Below, piece after piece: positions 45,396 through 54,289 of a stretch of 64,000 bases of DNA. This DNA comes from Candidatus Bathyarchaeia archaeon. Lineage in GTDB: Archaea > Thermoproteota > Bathyarchaeia > Bathyarchaeales > DTEX01. Where the stretch lies: NCBI GenBank assembly GCA_038868075.1, contig JAWBXB010000008.1, positions 1 to 64,000 of the forward strand, given 5' to 3'. The stretch's first letter is position 1. Each line of letters starts with the position of its first letter. The notes below the pieces were generated by a model. It searched no databases and had not been told where the DNA came from. It saw only the letters and a program-made list of their open reading frames with translations. The position numbers were made by a program, and so were the translations under genes.

Positions 45396-46874
45396 CTAAT
45401 AGTCAAGATACTTCATTATCTCCCATGGCGTTATATAGAGGCAGTATTGATACCAATCATTCATCTTATATTCAATGAATGTGTCAAATATGTGGCTCCC
45501 AAGGGTTCGGTGGATCACTTCATCACTCTTCATCTCCTCAATGGCTTCTTTCAGCGTAGTTGGCAGCTCACCTATGCCAAGTGCTTTTCTCCTCTCAGGA
45601 GTCAACTTATATATGTCTTCGTCAACCGGGTCTCCTGGGTCAATCTTTTTCTTTATGCCATCAAGCCCAGCCATCAGAAGGCATGAGAATGCTAAGTATG
45701 GGTTGCATGATGGGTCAACGCCACGGTACTCAACACGCTTATAAGATGCGTATTGCGGACCCCTATAATAGACTGGTATTCTAACTAGCGCCGACCTATT
45801 TCTGCGTGACCAAACAATGTATATTGGAGCCTCAAATCCAGGAACAAGCCTTTTATAGGAGTTTACTGTTGGGCAGCATATAGCTGTTAAAGCTCTTGCA
45901 TGCTCAAGTAGTCCACCAATGAAGTATCTTCCTGTTTGACTGAGCTCGGCATAATCATCGCTCTCATCATACATGACATTCACATTGTTCCTCCATAGCG
46001 ATATGTGAACGTGCATCCCGCTGGCATTATCCAAATAGACTGGTTTAGGCATAAAAGTCGCTATTAAACCACGCCTCTTAGCAACATTCTTAGCCACAAA
46101 CTTATAATATATTGTTCTATCGGCGGTCTCAATAAGCGGACCATACTGGAAGTCTATCTCAATCTGGCCAGCTGTTGCAACCTCATGATGATGCTTCTCA
46201 ATCTTAAACCCAAAATAATCCTCTAGGATTGCTGAAACCTCATTCCTATACTCAATTGTGGTGTCCTCTGGAGGGGGCCTATAATAAGCCTCCTTAGGTC
46301 TGAGAACGTATCCGCCGCTAGATATCTCCGGAGATTGCGGGACAACTCTGGGAGCACCCCAAGAGTCGCCTTTACCTCCATCTGGGCTAACCCAGAGGTC
46401 CCAAACAAGCTTTGTTGGGTCTATTGATAGGAAAATGAAGTATTCTAATTCTGGGGCGAAGTATCCAGTAAAGCCCATCTCGGCAGCTGCTTTAGCAGCT
46501 CTCTTTGCAACATAACCTCTTGGGTCAACCTCAGACGGCTCTTTACTCCCATATGCCTCACAGACGTCCCCTATAACTATAGCGCTCCTCTGACTCTCTT
46601 CACTCGTCCACGGGATTATCGCCAGAGTCTTTGGATCTGGCATAAGAACCATGTCGGATTCCTCAATGGACTTAAAACCCCTAACAGATGAACCATCAAA
46701 ACCTAAACCAGCAGTGAAAGCGTCCCCCTCAATAAATTCTCTTGCCGGTATAATCATGTCCTGCATTAAGCCCCTTATATCAACGAATGTTGAGTGAACC
46801 CACCGAACCCTATTCGCCTTCAAGATTTCAATAGCCCTTTTAACCGCCTCATCGAAGGATTCTGCGCGCTCCAA
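45396..46874 (-). CDS. glnA: Glutamine synthetase
   Basis: ATP-dependent amidation of glutamate. Of 492 residues: the N-terminal beta-grasp carries RVRWVHSTFVDIRGL and FTAGLGFDGSSVRGFKSIEESDMVLMPDP (the Asp-latch region), then FAPELEYFIF, HHHEVATAGQIEIDFQYG and ASGMHVHISLW (metal and glutamate ligands), NSYKRLVPGFEAPIYIVWSRRNRSALVRIP (ATP/Glu arginines) and DPSCNPYLAFSCLLMAGLDGI. TTG start at 46874 after GGAGAACG. It is divergent from an Lrp gene and followed by two RAM-only genes, a setting that suggests amino-acid-responsive control. Confidence 0.95.
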   Translation of the reverse strand: MERAESFDEAVKRAIEILKANRVRWVHSTFVDIRGLMQDMIIPAREFIEGDAFTAGLGFDGSSVRGFKSIEESDMVLMPDPKTLAIIPWTSEESQRSAIVIGDVCEAYGSKEPSEVDPRGYVAKRAAKAAAEMGFTGYFAPELEYFIFLSIDPTKLVWDLWVSPDGGKGDSWGAPRVVPQSPEISSGGYVLRPKEAYYRPPPEDTTIEYRNEVSAILEDYFGFKIEKHHHEVATAGQIEIDFQYGPLIETADRTIYYKFVAKNVAKRRGLIATFMPKPVYLDNASGMHVHISLWRNNVNVMYDESDDYAELSQTGRYFIGGLLEHARALTAICCPTVNSYKRLVPGFEAPIYIVWSRRNRSALVRIPVYYRGPQYASYKRVEYRGVDPSCNPYLAFSCLLMAGLDGIKKKIDPGDPVDEDIYKLTPERRKALGIGELPTTLKEAIEEMKSDEVIHRTLGSHIFDTFIEYKMNDWYQYCLYITPWEIMKYLDY

Positions 46875-46975
46875 ACGTTCTCCACCATTCTATTCAATGA
46901 TTTGCTTTTAAAATACACACTCATATATAAATTTTTTCCTATATTTGAGAAATTTTTAAATATTCTTATTATTTT
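46875..46975. promoter_or_regulatory. Divergent glnA / Lrp control region
   Basis: A 101-nt AT-rich region between the two starts. It has several possible TATA boxes (TTTTAAAATAC, TTTTTAAATA) and an interrupted inverted repeat TATTC-N12-GAATA near 46961-46982. Lrp proteins favour such AT-rich palindromes; a binding site is plausible but not shown. Confidence 0.4.
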
Positions 46976-47473
46976 TTGAATAAATGTTCAACAAGTTTGG
47001 GGGTGTGCGTATCGCCGCCTAATGATCTTGATGAGCTGGATCTTAAGATAATTGAGTTGCTGCAGGAGGATTCTCGGATAAGTTTTAATAAGATTGCGAG
47101 TAAACTTGGCATATCGGTTGGAACAGCATATAATCGTGTTAGAAGTCTAGAGGAGAGGGGTATCTTAAAGGGCTATACTGTTATTGTTGACCCGACGAAA
47201 ATTGGTTACGGGACTATTGCAATTATACTTATTCAGGCTGAGGGCGCCCATCTCATTGATGTAGAGAATGAAGTTGCTAAGATGGATAATGTGATTGCGG
47301 TTTATGATATAACTGGGGATTTTGACATAGCCGTTATAGCGAGGTTTAAGGATAGATTTGGGCTAAATGCCTTCGTTAAGAGGATCCTTTCAATGCCTTA
47401 CGTTAAGCGGACAGTTACAAATGTTGTCTTAAACGTTGTGAAAGAGGATTTTAGAGTTAAGATTTCATCTTAA
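46976..47473 (+). CDS. Lrp/AsnC-family transcriptional regulator
   Basis: Full-length Lrp protein of up to 165 residues: HTH (LDLKIIELLQEDSRISFNKIASKLGISVGTAYNRVRSLEERGIL) then RAM domain (GTIAIILIQAEGAHLIDVENEVAKMDNVIAVYDITGDFDIAVIARFKDRFGLNAFVKRI). The first start is TTG 46976; TTG 46997 or GTG 47003 would shorten it to about 155 residues and are as likely. Divergent from glnA and so a good candidate for its regulator. Confidence 0.88.
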   Translation: MNKCSTSLGVCVSPPNDLDELDLKIIELLQEDSRISFNKIASKLGISVGTAYNRVRSLEERGILKGYTVIVDPTKIGYGTIAIILIQAEGAHLIDVENEVAKMDNVIAVYDITGDFDIAVIARFKDRFGLNAFVKRILSMPYVKRTVTNVVLNVVKEDFRVKISS

Positions 47474-47620
47474 GGGATTTAAATGCTTAAAATCTGGCGC
47501 AGTCTCCTTAAGGCTGTTAATCTTCCTAGAGAGCCCTCTAATTTAGCTGAATAAAAAGGCGAAAAACAAAATTTATTAAGGGAGAGAAATTCAATTTTAA
47601 ATTAAAGTGAAGGGAGAGAT

Positions 47621-47719
47621 TTGAGCAAAACTTTGCTTCTAATGATCTTTATCCTATTTCTGCTGCTTTTAGCGGCTCTCATAACCTTTAATATAGGTCC
47701 TGAAGCCAGACATAGATAA
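47621..47719 (+). CDS. Very small single-span membrane peptide (32 residues)
   Basis: A TTG codon preceded by AGGGAGAG opens a 32-residue peptide with one strongly hydrophobic helix (LLLMIFILFLLLLAALITF) and a short tail NIGPEARHR. A good ribosome-binding site, a signal of A/T-rich promoter sequence upstream and its place right before a cytochrome-b-like gene suggest a real small membrane subunit. Too short to be sure. Confidence 0.4.
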   Translation: MSKTLLLMIFILFLLLLAALITFNIGPEARHR

Positions 47720-47766
47720 AGAGAACTTTATAGAATTTTTCCAAGGGATGTTGCTCACTGGTTTGG

Positions 47767-48119
47767 GTGGCGGGTTTCCTATTTTTTGCTGTCTCAATCT
47801 TCTATTCAGCTTTAAAGAGGGGTTTTCCAAGAAGCATTAAAACTTGGTTACTAGTCCATTGTATAACGGGAACGTTCTCCCTACTACTTGTTGTATTTCA
47901 CATAATTAATAGGATACAGGCTCCAAGACCGGGATACTTTATCAGCTTCTTCGCTCTTCTTCTCATGGTAATGATAGTTGTAAGTGGGACGCTTGGGCGA
48001 TACGTGAAAGCTAAGTTTATAAAAGATTATTGGAGAATACTGCACACACACCATTAACAATAATCTTCTATTTTACATTAGCCTTCCATATACTTGAGAA
48101 AATGAACTTACTATGGTAA
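47767..48119 (+). pseudogene. Four-helix cytochrome-b/ferric-reductase-like membrane protein, frameshifted in a CA repeat
   Basis: From GTG 47767 the frame gives three membrane helices (GFLFFAVSIFYSAL; LLVHCITGTFSLLLVVFHIINR; YFISFFALLLMVMIVVSGTLGRYV) and stops at 48057 after WRILHTHH. In another frame, directly following, PLTIIFYFTLAFHILEKMNLLW supplies the fourth helix and ends at 48119. Removing one CA from the run at 48043-48050 restores the frame as WRILHTPLTIIFY. The histidines in helices two and four could ligate haem, as in cytochrome b561-type folds. Slippage, decay or a read error are all possible. Confidence 0.6.
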
Positions 48120-48167
48120 GTTTAAAGGGGAAGTATACAGCGGCTAAAACATTGAGACATAATTCCC

Positions 48168-48698
48168 CTATATGACTTTTAGTAGGTCTGAGCGAGTTAT
48201 TATCCCAACCAGCTCACCTTTCCTTGTCACCAAAACTCCAGGATGAATTTCCAAGAGGGATCTTATTACACTTATATCAGTGTCCTCAGATACTGTTGGA
48301 AGCGGCGGCTCCATAATCTTCTCAACAGGCTCCTCAGCTATATTTGGGCTTAGATTCCTTACAATGCCCTCCTCAGTAACTATGCCAATAACCTTACCGC
48401 CCTCAACCACCGGTAGCTGTGAAATCCCATATTTCACCATTATTTCACTGACCTTTTTTATCTTCTCCTTCGGTGTTGCAGTTATTACCTCACGTGTCAT
48501 TATCTCTCCGCACTTCTTTCCACGTCCACTAGATAATATCTGTAAGATTTTATTTACTGTGGACAGTCTAGGATCAACTTTCCCACTTTCTATCTTAGCT
48601 ATATGAGCTTGTGAAACACCAATCATTCTTGCCAGCTGGCTCTGGGTTAATCCAGCTTCAAGTCTCATCTTTTTAAGCATTGATCCAGTTATTATCAA
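48168..48698 (-). CDS. XRE-type HTH regulator with a pair of CBS domains
   Basis: About 176 residues. The N-terminal helix-turn-helix is LKKMRLEAGLTQSQLARMIGVSQAHIAKIESGKVDPRLSTVNKIL. Two CBS modules follow: GEIMTREVITATPKEKIKKVSEIMVKYGISQLPVVEGGKVIGIVTEEGIV and EKIMEPPLPTVSEDTDISVIRSLLEIHPGVLVTRKGELVGIITRSDLL. CBS pairs sense adenosyl ligands such as ATP or S-adenosylmethionine in related archaeal proteins. TTG at 48698 has GGAGG 10 nt upstream and is preferred to the more distal start at 48731. Nearby metK makes SAM an attractive but untested ligand. Confidence 0.83.
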   Translation of the reverse strand: MIITGSMLKKMRLEAGLTQSQLARMIGVSQAHIAKIESGKVDPRLSTVNKILQILSSGRGKKCGEIMTREVITATPKEKIKKVSEIMVKYGISQLPVVEGGKVIGIVTEEGIVRNLSPNIAEEPVEKIMEPPLPTVSEDTDISVIRSLLEIHPGVLVTRKGELVGIITRSDLLKVI

Positions 48699-48833
48699 AA
48701 ATAAATAACCTCCAGTTATATTCTTACACATAGAATTATTCTTAAAACAGTATTTATTTTTATCTAAAAAGCATAAGTTATTTCTAGGAGGTCTTTTAGA
48801 ACAAGATAATATTAAGAATGATGGAGGTTCAGT

Positions 48834-49424
48834 TTGTCATTCTTAATAAAGAAGATTACACCGCCGAAAGTCAGTTTATCATTAAATCTCAGTAAAAGCA
48901 CGTATTTTCTGGGCGAGAATATTGAGGGTGAGTTAATAGTATCCTCTAATGAAGACTTTGACGCAGATGAGGTAAGATGTGAATTTAAATGTGATGAGTC
49001 AATGAAGGTTCAAAAGAGAATTTATGATCCAGCTTTGAAACGTGAGGTTCTTAGGGATGTTTGGGAGACCGCAACATTATATTCAGTTAAACCATGTTTG
49101 AGCGGACCAATGCATATATCTAAGGGTTTCACAGGGAAATTCCCATTTAGCATAAATATTCCAATCACTATGAAGCCTACATATAAGGGGGTTGATAGAA
49201 GGGTTACATGGTCAATTAAGGGCGTTGTTGCTGTTAAAGGCAGACTAGATGCGGTAAGTGATACTGTTGAGGTTCAAGTAGCTCAACCAGCGGCGGCTCC
49301 AGTTGTTAAAGAGAGGGAGATAATAGTCCGAGAGGTTGTCATGGTTCCCTGCAAATATTGTGGAACACTTATGTCTCAAACGGAGACTGTGTGCCCACAC
49401 TGCGGCGCTAAAAGAACAGGCTAA
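48834..49424 (+). CDS. Arrestin-fold (Spo0M-like) protein with C-terminal zinc ribbon
   Basis: 196 residues starting at TTG 48834 after GGAGGT. Residues 10-150 are beta-rich with an arrestin/Vps26-type pattern (LNLSKSTYFLGENIEGELIVSSNEDFDADEVRCEFKCDES, later GFTGKFPFSINIPITMKPTYKGVDRRVTWSIKGVVAVKG). A linker with AQPAAAPVV leads to a zinc ribbon PCKYCGTLMSQTETVCPHCGAK. No signal peptide, so it is probably cytoplasmic and acts as an adaptor. Function unknown. Confidence 0.65.
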   Translation: MSFLIKKITPPKVSLSLNLSKSTYFLGENIEGELIVSSNEDFDADEVRCEFKCDESMKVQKRIYDPALKREVLRDVWETATLYSVKPCLSGPMHISKGFTGKFPFSINIPITMKPTYKGVDRRVTWSIKGVVAVKGRLDAVSDTVEVQVAQPAAAPVVKEREIIVREVVMVPCKYCGTLMSQTETVCPHCGAKRTG

Positions 49425-49532
49425 ATATTTTTTATGCATTATATTGCATATTTTTTTGGATTTTTATACCGTAAATTATATATTGGTTAATTTGACAATC
49501 ATCAGTTGTAGACATATCGGGTGAATAATGGA

Positions 49533-50744
49533 ATGGAGAATATATCAGTTATACCATTAAAAAGCGTCCCCTTAGAGGAGCAAGAGATCGAGATTGTTGA
49601 AAGAAAGGGATTAGGACACCCGGACACCATATGCGATGCAATAATGAATGAGGTTTCAGTAAACCTTTGCAGAGAATATCTTGAAAGATTTGGAACAATA
49701 ATGCACCATAATATTGATAAGTCTCTACTGGTTGCTGGCGAGGTTGAGGTGAGATTCGGTGGAGGAATCGTTAAGAAGCCTATGAAGCTCATATTCGGTG
49801 ATAGGGCAACATTTGAGGTTGACAACATTAAGATTCCTGTTGCTGAAATAGCTATTCAGACAGCAAAAGACTGGTTTAAAAAGAACCTCAGGTTCGTCGA
49901 TCCTGATGAACATGTGAAATATCAAGTTGAGATACAACCGGGCTCTCAAGCACTTACCGATATATTTAGGCGCGGTGGAAAAGTTCTTGAGGCAAATGAT
50001 ACATCCGCAGCTGTCGGATGGGCGCCACTAACTAAGACAGAAAAAATTGTTCTTAACCTAGAGAAGTATCTTAATTCAGAGGACTTTAAGAGGAGGTTTC
50101 CGGAAACCGGTGAGGATATTAAGGTTATGGGATTCAGAAAGCATAGAAGCTTAAATCTAACGATTTCAATGGCTTTTATAGACAGGTTCATAATGGATGA
50201 GAAACATTATTTTGAAAGAAAAAAGGATGCTCTTGAAGACATAAGAGAGTTTGTCAATAAAATGAATTATGGCTTCGAGGAAATCCATGTTGAATTAAAT
50301 ACTTTGGATATGCCAGGTAGAGGTGTAAACGGTGTATACTTAACGGTTCTTGGAACAAGCGCTGATGGTGCTGATTCAGGGCAGGTTGGGAGAGGAAATA
50401 GAGTTAATGGTCTCATATCGCTCAATAGACCACAGTGTTCTGAGGCTGCCGCTGGAAAGAACCCAGTTAGTCACGTGGGCAAAATATATAATTTATTGAC
50501 CCATAAGATTGCAAATGAAATTTATAATGAGGTCAACAGTGTAAAAGAGGTTTATGTTTGGATGCTGAGCAAGATTGGTCAGCCGATAAATCAACCAGTT
50601 ATAACAGCAGCGCAGTTAATCATGGATCTAGGGGCATGTTTTGATACAATTAAGGGAAGAGTTGAAGAAATAATTGAATATGAACTTGAGAACATAGATA
50701 AATTCATCATGGATCTAGCCTATGGGAAAATACCAGTTTGCTGA
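49533..50744 (+). CDS. S-adenosylmethionine synthetase, archaeal type
   Basis: Makes SAM from methionine and ATP. Archaeal-type blocks: VERKGLGHPDTICDAIMNEVS at the N-terminus, HHNIDKSLLVAGEVEVRFGGG, FGDRA, DTSAAVGWAPLTKTE, GEDIKVMGFRKHRSLNLTISMAFID, ARGVNG-type loop as GRGVNGVYLTVLGTSADGADSGQVGRGNRVNGLI, and GKNPVSHVGKIYN. About 403 residues from ATG 49533 (GGGTGA upstream), or 407 from GTG 49521. It stands alone between the arrestin-like gene and a RAM-only gene, and works downstream of the MetE-type enzyme at 42.6 kb. Confidence 0.95.
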   Translation: MENISVIPLKSVPLEEQEIEIVERKGLGHPDTICDAIMNEVSVNLCREYLERFGTIMHHNIDKSLLVAGEVEVRFGGGIVKKPMKLIFGDRATFEVDNIKIPVAEIAIQTAKDWFKKNLRFVDPDEHVKYQVEIQPGSQALTDIFRRGGKVLEANDTSAAVGWAPLTKTEKIVLNLEKYLNSEDFKRRFPETGEDIKVMGFRKHRSLNLTISMAFIDRFIMDEKHYFERKKDALEDIREFVNKMNYGFEEIHVELNTLDMPGRGVNGVYLTVLGTSADGADSGQVGRGNRVNGLISLNRPQCSEAAAGKNPVSHVGKIYNLLTHKIANEIYNEVNSVKEVYVWMLSKIGQPINQPVITAAQLIMDLGACFDTIKGRVEEIIEYELENIDKFIMDLAYGKIPVC

Positions 50745-50891
50745 AATGAATATAAATCACCAAATAGCGAATCATTTCCCTCTAAAACGATAATATCTTT
50801 TATTTTCAAGTAAAAGAAAGAATCGTTAACGCTATATTTTCAGCTAATTTTTATATGCAATTCTAGGCATAATATCCTTGTCGGTGGAATT

Positions 50892-51131
50892 ATGAGGGCT
50901 TATATTCTTGTAAACTCTGAACCAGGCATGATATGGAAAGTTGCTGAAGCCGCACTTGAGATTGATGGCGTCAAAGAAGCTTATGCTGTAACAGGACAAT
51001 TTGATGACATAATACAAGTAGAATTTGAGAGGATGGAGGATTTAGGGAGGATTATTGAGAGAGTTCAGAGTATAAAAGGCGTTCTTAGAACACAAACCCT
51101 GATTACAATTCCTCCGCCAATAAGGGAATGA
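50892..51131 (+). CDS. Stand-alone RAM domain protein
   Basis: A 79-residue RAM-only protein: MRAYILVNSEPGMIWKVAEAALEIDGVKEAYAVTGQFDDIIQVEFERMEDLGRIIERVQSIKGVLRTQTLITI. It is the third such protein in the window, after the pair next to glnA. A ribosome-binding site GGTGG lies just upstream. It follows the SAM synthetase gene by 147 nt. An amino-acid or related effector is expected; no DNA-binding domain is present. Confidence 0.85.
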   Translation: MRAYILVNSEPGMIWKVAEAALEIDGVKEAYAVTGQFDDIIQVEFERMEDLGRIIERVQSIKGVLRTQTLITIPPPIRE

Positions 51132-51331
51132 GTATAGCCGCGTAATATTAGGGAATGAAGGATTCTTAGCTACCGTAGCCTTAAAACTCTATTTCAACTG
51201 AAATAAGTCTCAATAACTTTGCTTTAGCGAATAATTTTAAACACTATGATGAATATGGATTCTCTGGCATATTAGACCCTAGTTTAAATGGAGTGTAGAA
51301 AGAGTGGGTTAGGGTTTAAATTACAAGCCTA

Positions 51332-52699
51332 TTATATTAAGCCTCTTTCAAGCCTTTCTTGGATTGTCTTTTTTATAGCGAGCTCAATTTGCTCAATTGT
51401 GGTGCCAAGATAATTTTTCGGATTCAGAATTTCATCTATCTCCTTTTCAGTGAGCATCTTCCCAATAACTTCATTATTTAAAAGGGTTTCTCTAAATGAT
51501 CTTCTTTCAGATGCACTTTTAATTGCCAGCTGTCTCAGTATTTCATGTGCTTCCTGCCTACTCATACCCTTCCTCACCAAAGCTATCATCACAGCCTCCG
51601 AGAGAGCCCTACCCTCAGTTAAGTCTATGTTTTTCCGCATTCTCTCCTCATTAACTTCAAGGTTCGATAGAATCCAGATCATTAGGTGAAGCATGTAGTC
51701 AACTAAGATGCATGCCTCCGGTATAATGAATCTTTCGGAAGAGGATTGTGTTAAATCCCGTTCATGCCACGTTGGGATATTTTCTAGGGCTGGGATAACT
51801 AAACCCCTAACAACTTTAGCTAAACCACATATTCTCTCACATATCTCAGGATTCCGCTTATGGGGCATCGTTGAGCTTCCAACCTGTCTCCGCGCCTCAA
51901 ATGGCTCAAATACTTCAGCTATCTCAGTCCTCTGGAGCTCCCTTATCTCTGTTGCAAATTTATCCAGAGTAGAAGCTATGATCGCCAATAAACATATGAG
52001 CTCAGCGTGCCTATCCCTCTGAATTATCTGGGTTGTTACCTCCGCTGACTGTAAACCTAATCTTTTCATGACGAGCTCCTGAATCTTTAGCGCATTTGGA
52101 CCTAAACCAGCCTGCGTTCCAACAGCCCCTGTTATTTTGCCCACTAGAACACGTTTCCTACACTCCCTCAACCTTTGAATGTGTCTGGAGATTTCACGCA
52201 TCCAAACAGCCATTTTGAGCCCAAATGTTATTGGTAGAGCATGCTGTCCATGAGTACGTCCCATCATTATTGTATTTTTATATCGCTCAGCTAGATTAAG
52301 GAGAACTATCTCTAAATTGTTTAGGCGTTGCTCAATTATGTCCAAGGCATCTCTGAGTTGTAGAGCCTTAGCCGTGTCAACAACATCATAGCTTGTTATA
52401 CCCAAATGTACATAAGCTCCACTTGGACCGCAAACTTCAGCTAAAGCTCTGACAAGAGCCATAACATCATGTTTTGTCTCTCTTTCAATTTCTTTTACAC
52501 GATTAACCTTCACATATTCTGTTGAAGCCATCTCCATAATTTTTTCAGCCGCTTCTTTCGGGATCCCGCCAACTTCACTTTGAGCCCAGGCAAGGGCAGC
52601 CTCAACATCGAGCATCCTCTGAATATAATTTTCCTCCTCGAAAACCCTAAGCATTTCAGGTGTTCCATAGCGTCCAGTATCTATTGGTAAAATTGGCAT
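51332..52699 (-). CDS. purB: Adenylosuccinate lyase
   Basis: Fumarase/aspartase-superfamily enzyme acting twice in purine synthesis (SAICAR and adenylosuccinate cleavage). It starts MPILPIDTGRYGTPEM; conserved segments are ETKHDVMALVRAL, YVHLGITSYDVVDTA, MMGRTHGQHALPITFGLK, GKITGAVGTQAGL, EVFEPFEARRQVGSSTMPHKRNPEICERI (the signature loop) and HERDLTQSSSERFIIPEA. 455 residues, full length. It lies away from purSLQ at 6-10 kb. Confidence 0.95.
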   Translation of the reverse strand: MPILPIDTGRYGTPEMLRVFEEENYIQRMLDVEAALAWAQSEVGGIPKEAAEKIMEMASTEYVKVNRVKEIERETKHDVMALVRALAEVCGPSGAYVHLGITSYDVVDTAKALQLRDALDIIEQRLNNLEIVLLNLAERYKNTIMMGRTHGQHALPITFGLKMAVWMREISRHIQRLRECRKRVLVGKITGAVGTQAGLGPNALKIQELVMKRLGLQSAEVTTQIIQRDRHAELICLLAIIASTLDKFATEIRELQRTEIAEVFEPFEARRQVGSSTMPHKRNPEICERICGLAKVVRGLVIPALENIPTWHERDLTQSSSERFIIPEACILVDYMLHLMIWILSNLEVNEERMRKNIDLTEGRALSEAVMIALVRKGMSRQEAHEILRQLAIKSASERRSFRETLLNNEVIGKMLTEKEIDEILNPKNYLGTTIEQIELAIKKTIQERLERGLI

Positions 52700-52834
52700 C
52701 TACTACACCTCTAGACACCAAATCTTTTCACTCAAGGTAATATTTATGGACGAGAATATTAATCTTCAACTTTTCAGATTTCTTTAAAAGGTATGTTAGG
52801 ATGAAATGAGCATTCATACTATAGGGAGAATAAT

Positions 52835-54289
52835 ATGGGAGCTTTAGTGTCTATAGTATCTAAGCATGGAAGAAACGTTGTTAAAAGCGCTGTTAAAATG
52901 CTCAGTGCACTCAGACATAGAGGTACAGATTTGCATGGTATATCAACTGGCAAAATAACCGTCATTACAAAGGATATCGGTGAGCTAAATAATTTACCAG
53001 TTGAGTCCAGTATAGTATTAGGATACAATTTCAGCCATAGACTTCCAAATGATATCCCGCAACCTATTGAAGTTAAAAATTTTAGAGTTATTTTTGATGG
53101 AAGAATATTTTCTCCATGTTATGAAAAGACTAGCTTTATAGATTTAATAGAGCAAAGCGTGGAGATTGAGGAAACGCTTAAAAATATTATTAGAGAGGTT
53201 AGAGGCTCTTTCTCCTTCATGATTCTTGATCATGATAAGTTGTTTGTTGGAAGGGATCCTATAGGTGCAATACCACTATATTTTTGCGAGAATGATCAGT
53301 TCTATGCTCTGGCGTCAGAGCGAAAAGCGTTATGGCTTCTTGGCATGAAAAATGATTGCATAAAATCTTTTCCGCCTGGAAACTTAGCTAAAATAACTAG
53401 TGAAGATATGAGAATACAGCCAGTGAAGATCCTAGAAAGAAGCGAGTTAAAGTATGTGAATGAGAGAGAAGCCATAGAAAAGATGTATAACCTACTCTTA
53501 AGGGCTGTTGAAGATAGAATAGCTGATTTAGAGAGGGTCTCAATATCTTTCTCCGGAGGATTAGACAGCAGCATAATCGCTGCCCTAGTGAGGGAGAAAG
53601 TAAAAAATGCGCTCCTAATATCTGTAGGGTTAGAAGGTTCAAGAGATTTAGAAAATGCTGAGAAAATCGCTGGGGAAATAGGCTTACCATTTAAGGCCGA
53701 GACATATACTCCAAGCGATGTTGTAGAAACTTTGCCGAGGGTTCTATGGTTGATTGAGGAGGCAAACGCTCTTAAAGCATCTATCTGTATTCCGGAATTT
53801 TGGTCAGCTGAAACATCATCTAGAATGGGTTACAGAGTTATGCTTTCTGGGCAAGGAAGCGACGAAATTTTTGCAGGCTACCATAAATACCTCAAAGAAT
53901 ACAGCAAATCTCCTAATTTGGTTGAGCAAACTCTTTACCATGATACCCTCAAATTATATAAGAACAGCCTAGAACCCGAGGAAAAGATATGCTCATTTCA
54001 TAATGTGGAAGCTAGATTCCCCTACGCAGACTTCGACCTAGCATCGTTTGCTTTAAGTCTGCCAATAACCCTAAAAATATCTTCCAGCAAGGACCCGCTG
54101 AGGAAGAGAATATTGAGGCGGCTTGCTGAATATATTGGTTTACCAGCAGATGTTTATCTTAAACCTAAAAAGGCTATTCAATATGGGACTGGCGTGAGTC
54201 AAGCGCTCAAAAAAATTGCTAAAGAAAATGGATTAAACATGCAGAGCTTTATTAATCAAGTATTCAAAAATATTGTGTGGATTAAATGA
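52835..54289 (+). CDS. Asparagine-synthase-like protein lacking the glutaminase cysteine
   Basis: 484 residues with the AsnB two-domain layout. The N-terminal class II amidotransferase domain starts MGALVSIVSKHG, so the catalytic Cys at position 2 is replaced by Gly; LRHRGTDLHGI is kept, but the NGE(I)YN glutamine-binding segment reads FDGRIF. The C-terminal synthetase domain is intact: SISFSGGLDSSIIAAL (pyrophosphate loop), VMLSGQGSDEIFAGYHKYL and EARFPYADFDLASFALSLP. It is probably ammonia-dependent or makes another amide or adenylate product. It overlaps the HDAC-family gene by 4 nt (ATGA). Confidence 0.82.
   Translation: MGALVSIVSKHGRNVVKSAVKMLSALRHRGTDLHGISTGKITVITKDIGELNNLPVESSIVLGYNFSHRLPNDIPQPIEVKNFRVIFDGRIFSPCYEKTSFIDLIEQSVEIEETLKNIIREVRGSFSFMILDHDKLFVGRDPIGAIPLYFCENDQFYALASERKALWLLGMKNDCIKSFPPGNLAKITSEDMRIQPVKILERSELKYVNEREAIEKMYNLLLRAVEDRIADLERVSISFSGGLDSSIIAALVREKVKNALLISVGLEGSRDLENAEKIAGEIGLPFKAETYTPSDVVETLPRVLWLIEEANALKASICIPEFWSAETSSRMGYRVMLSGQGSDEIFAGYHKYLKEYSKSPNLVEQTLYHDTLKLYKNSLEPEEKICSFHNVEARFPYADFDLASFALSLPITLKISSSKDPLRKRILRRLAEYIGLPADVYLKPKKAIQYGTGVSQALKKIAKENGLNMQSFINQVFKNIVWIK

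Noticed and set aside
51132-51331. Possible C/D box small RNA (ATGATGA near 51247) in the gap before purB
   Set aside because: No matching box D (CTGA) at a suitable distance and no C'/D' pair, so it does not meet the pattern.
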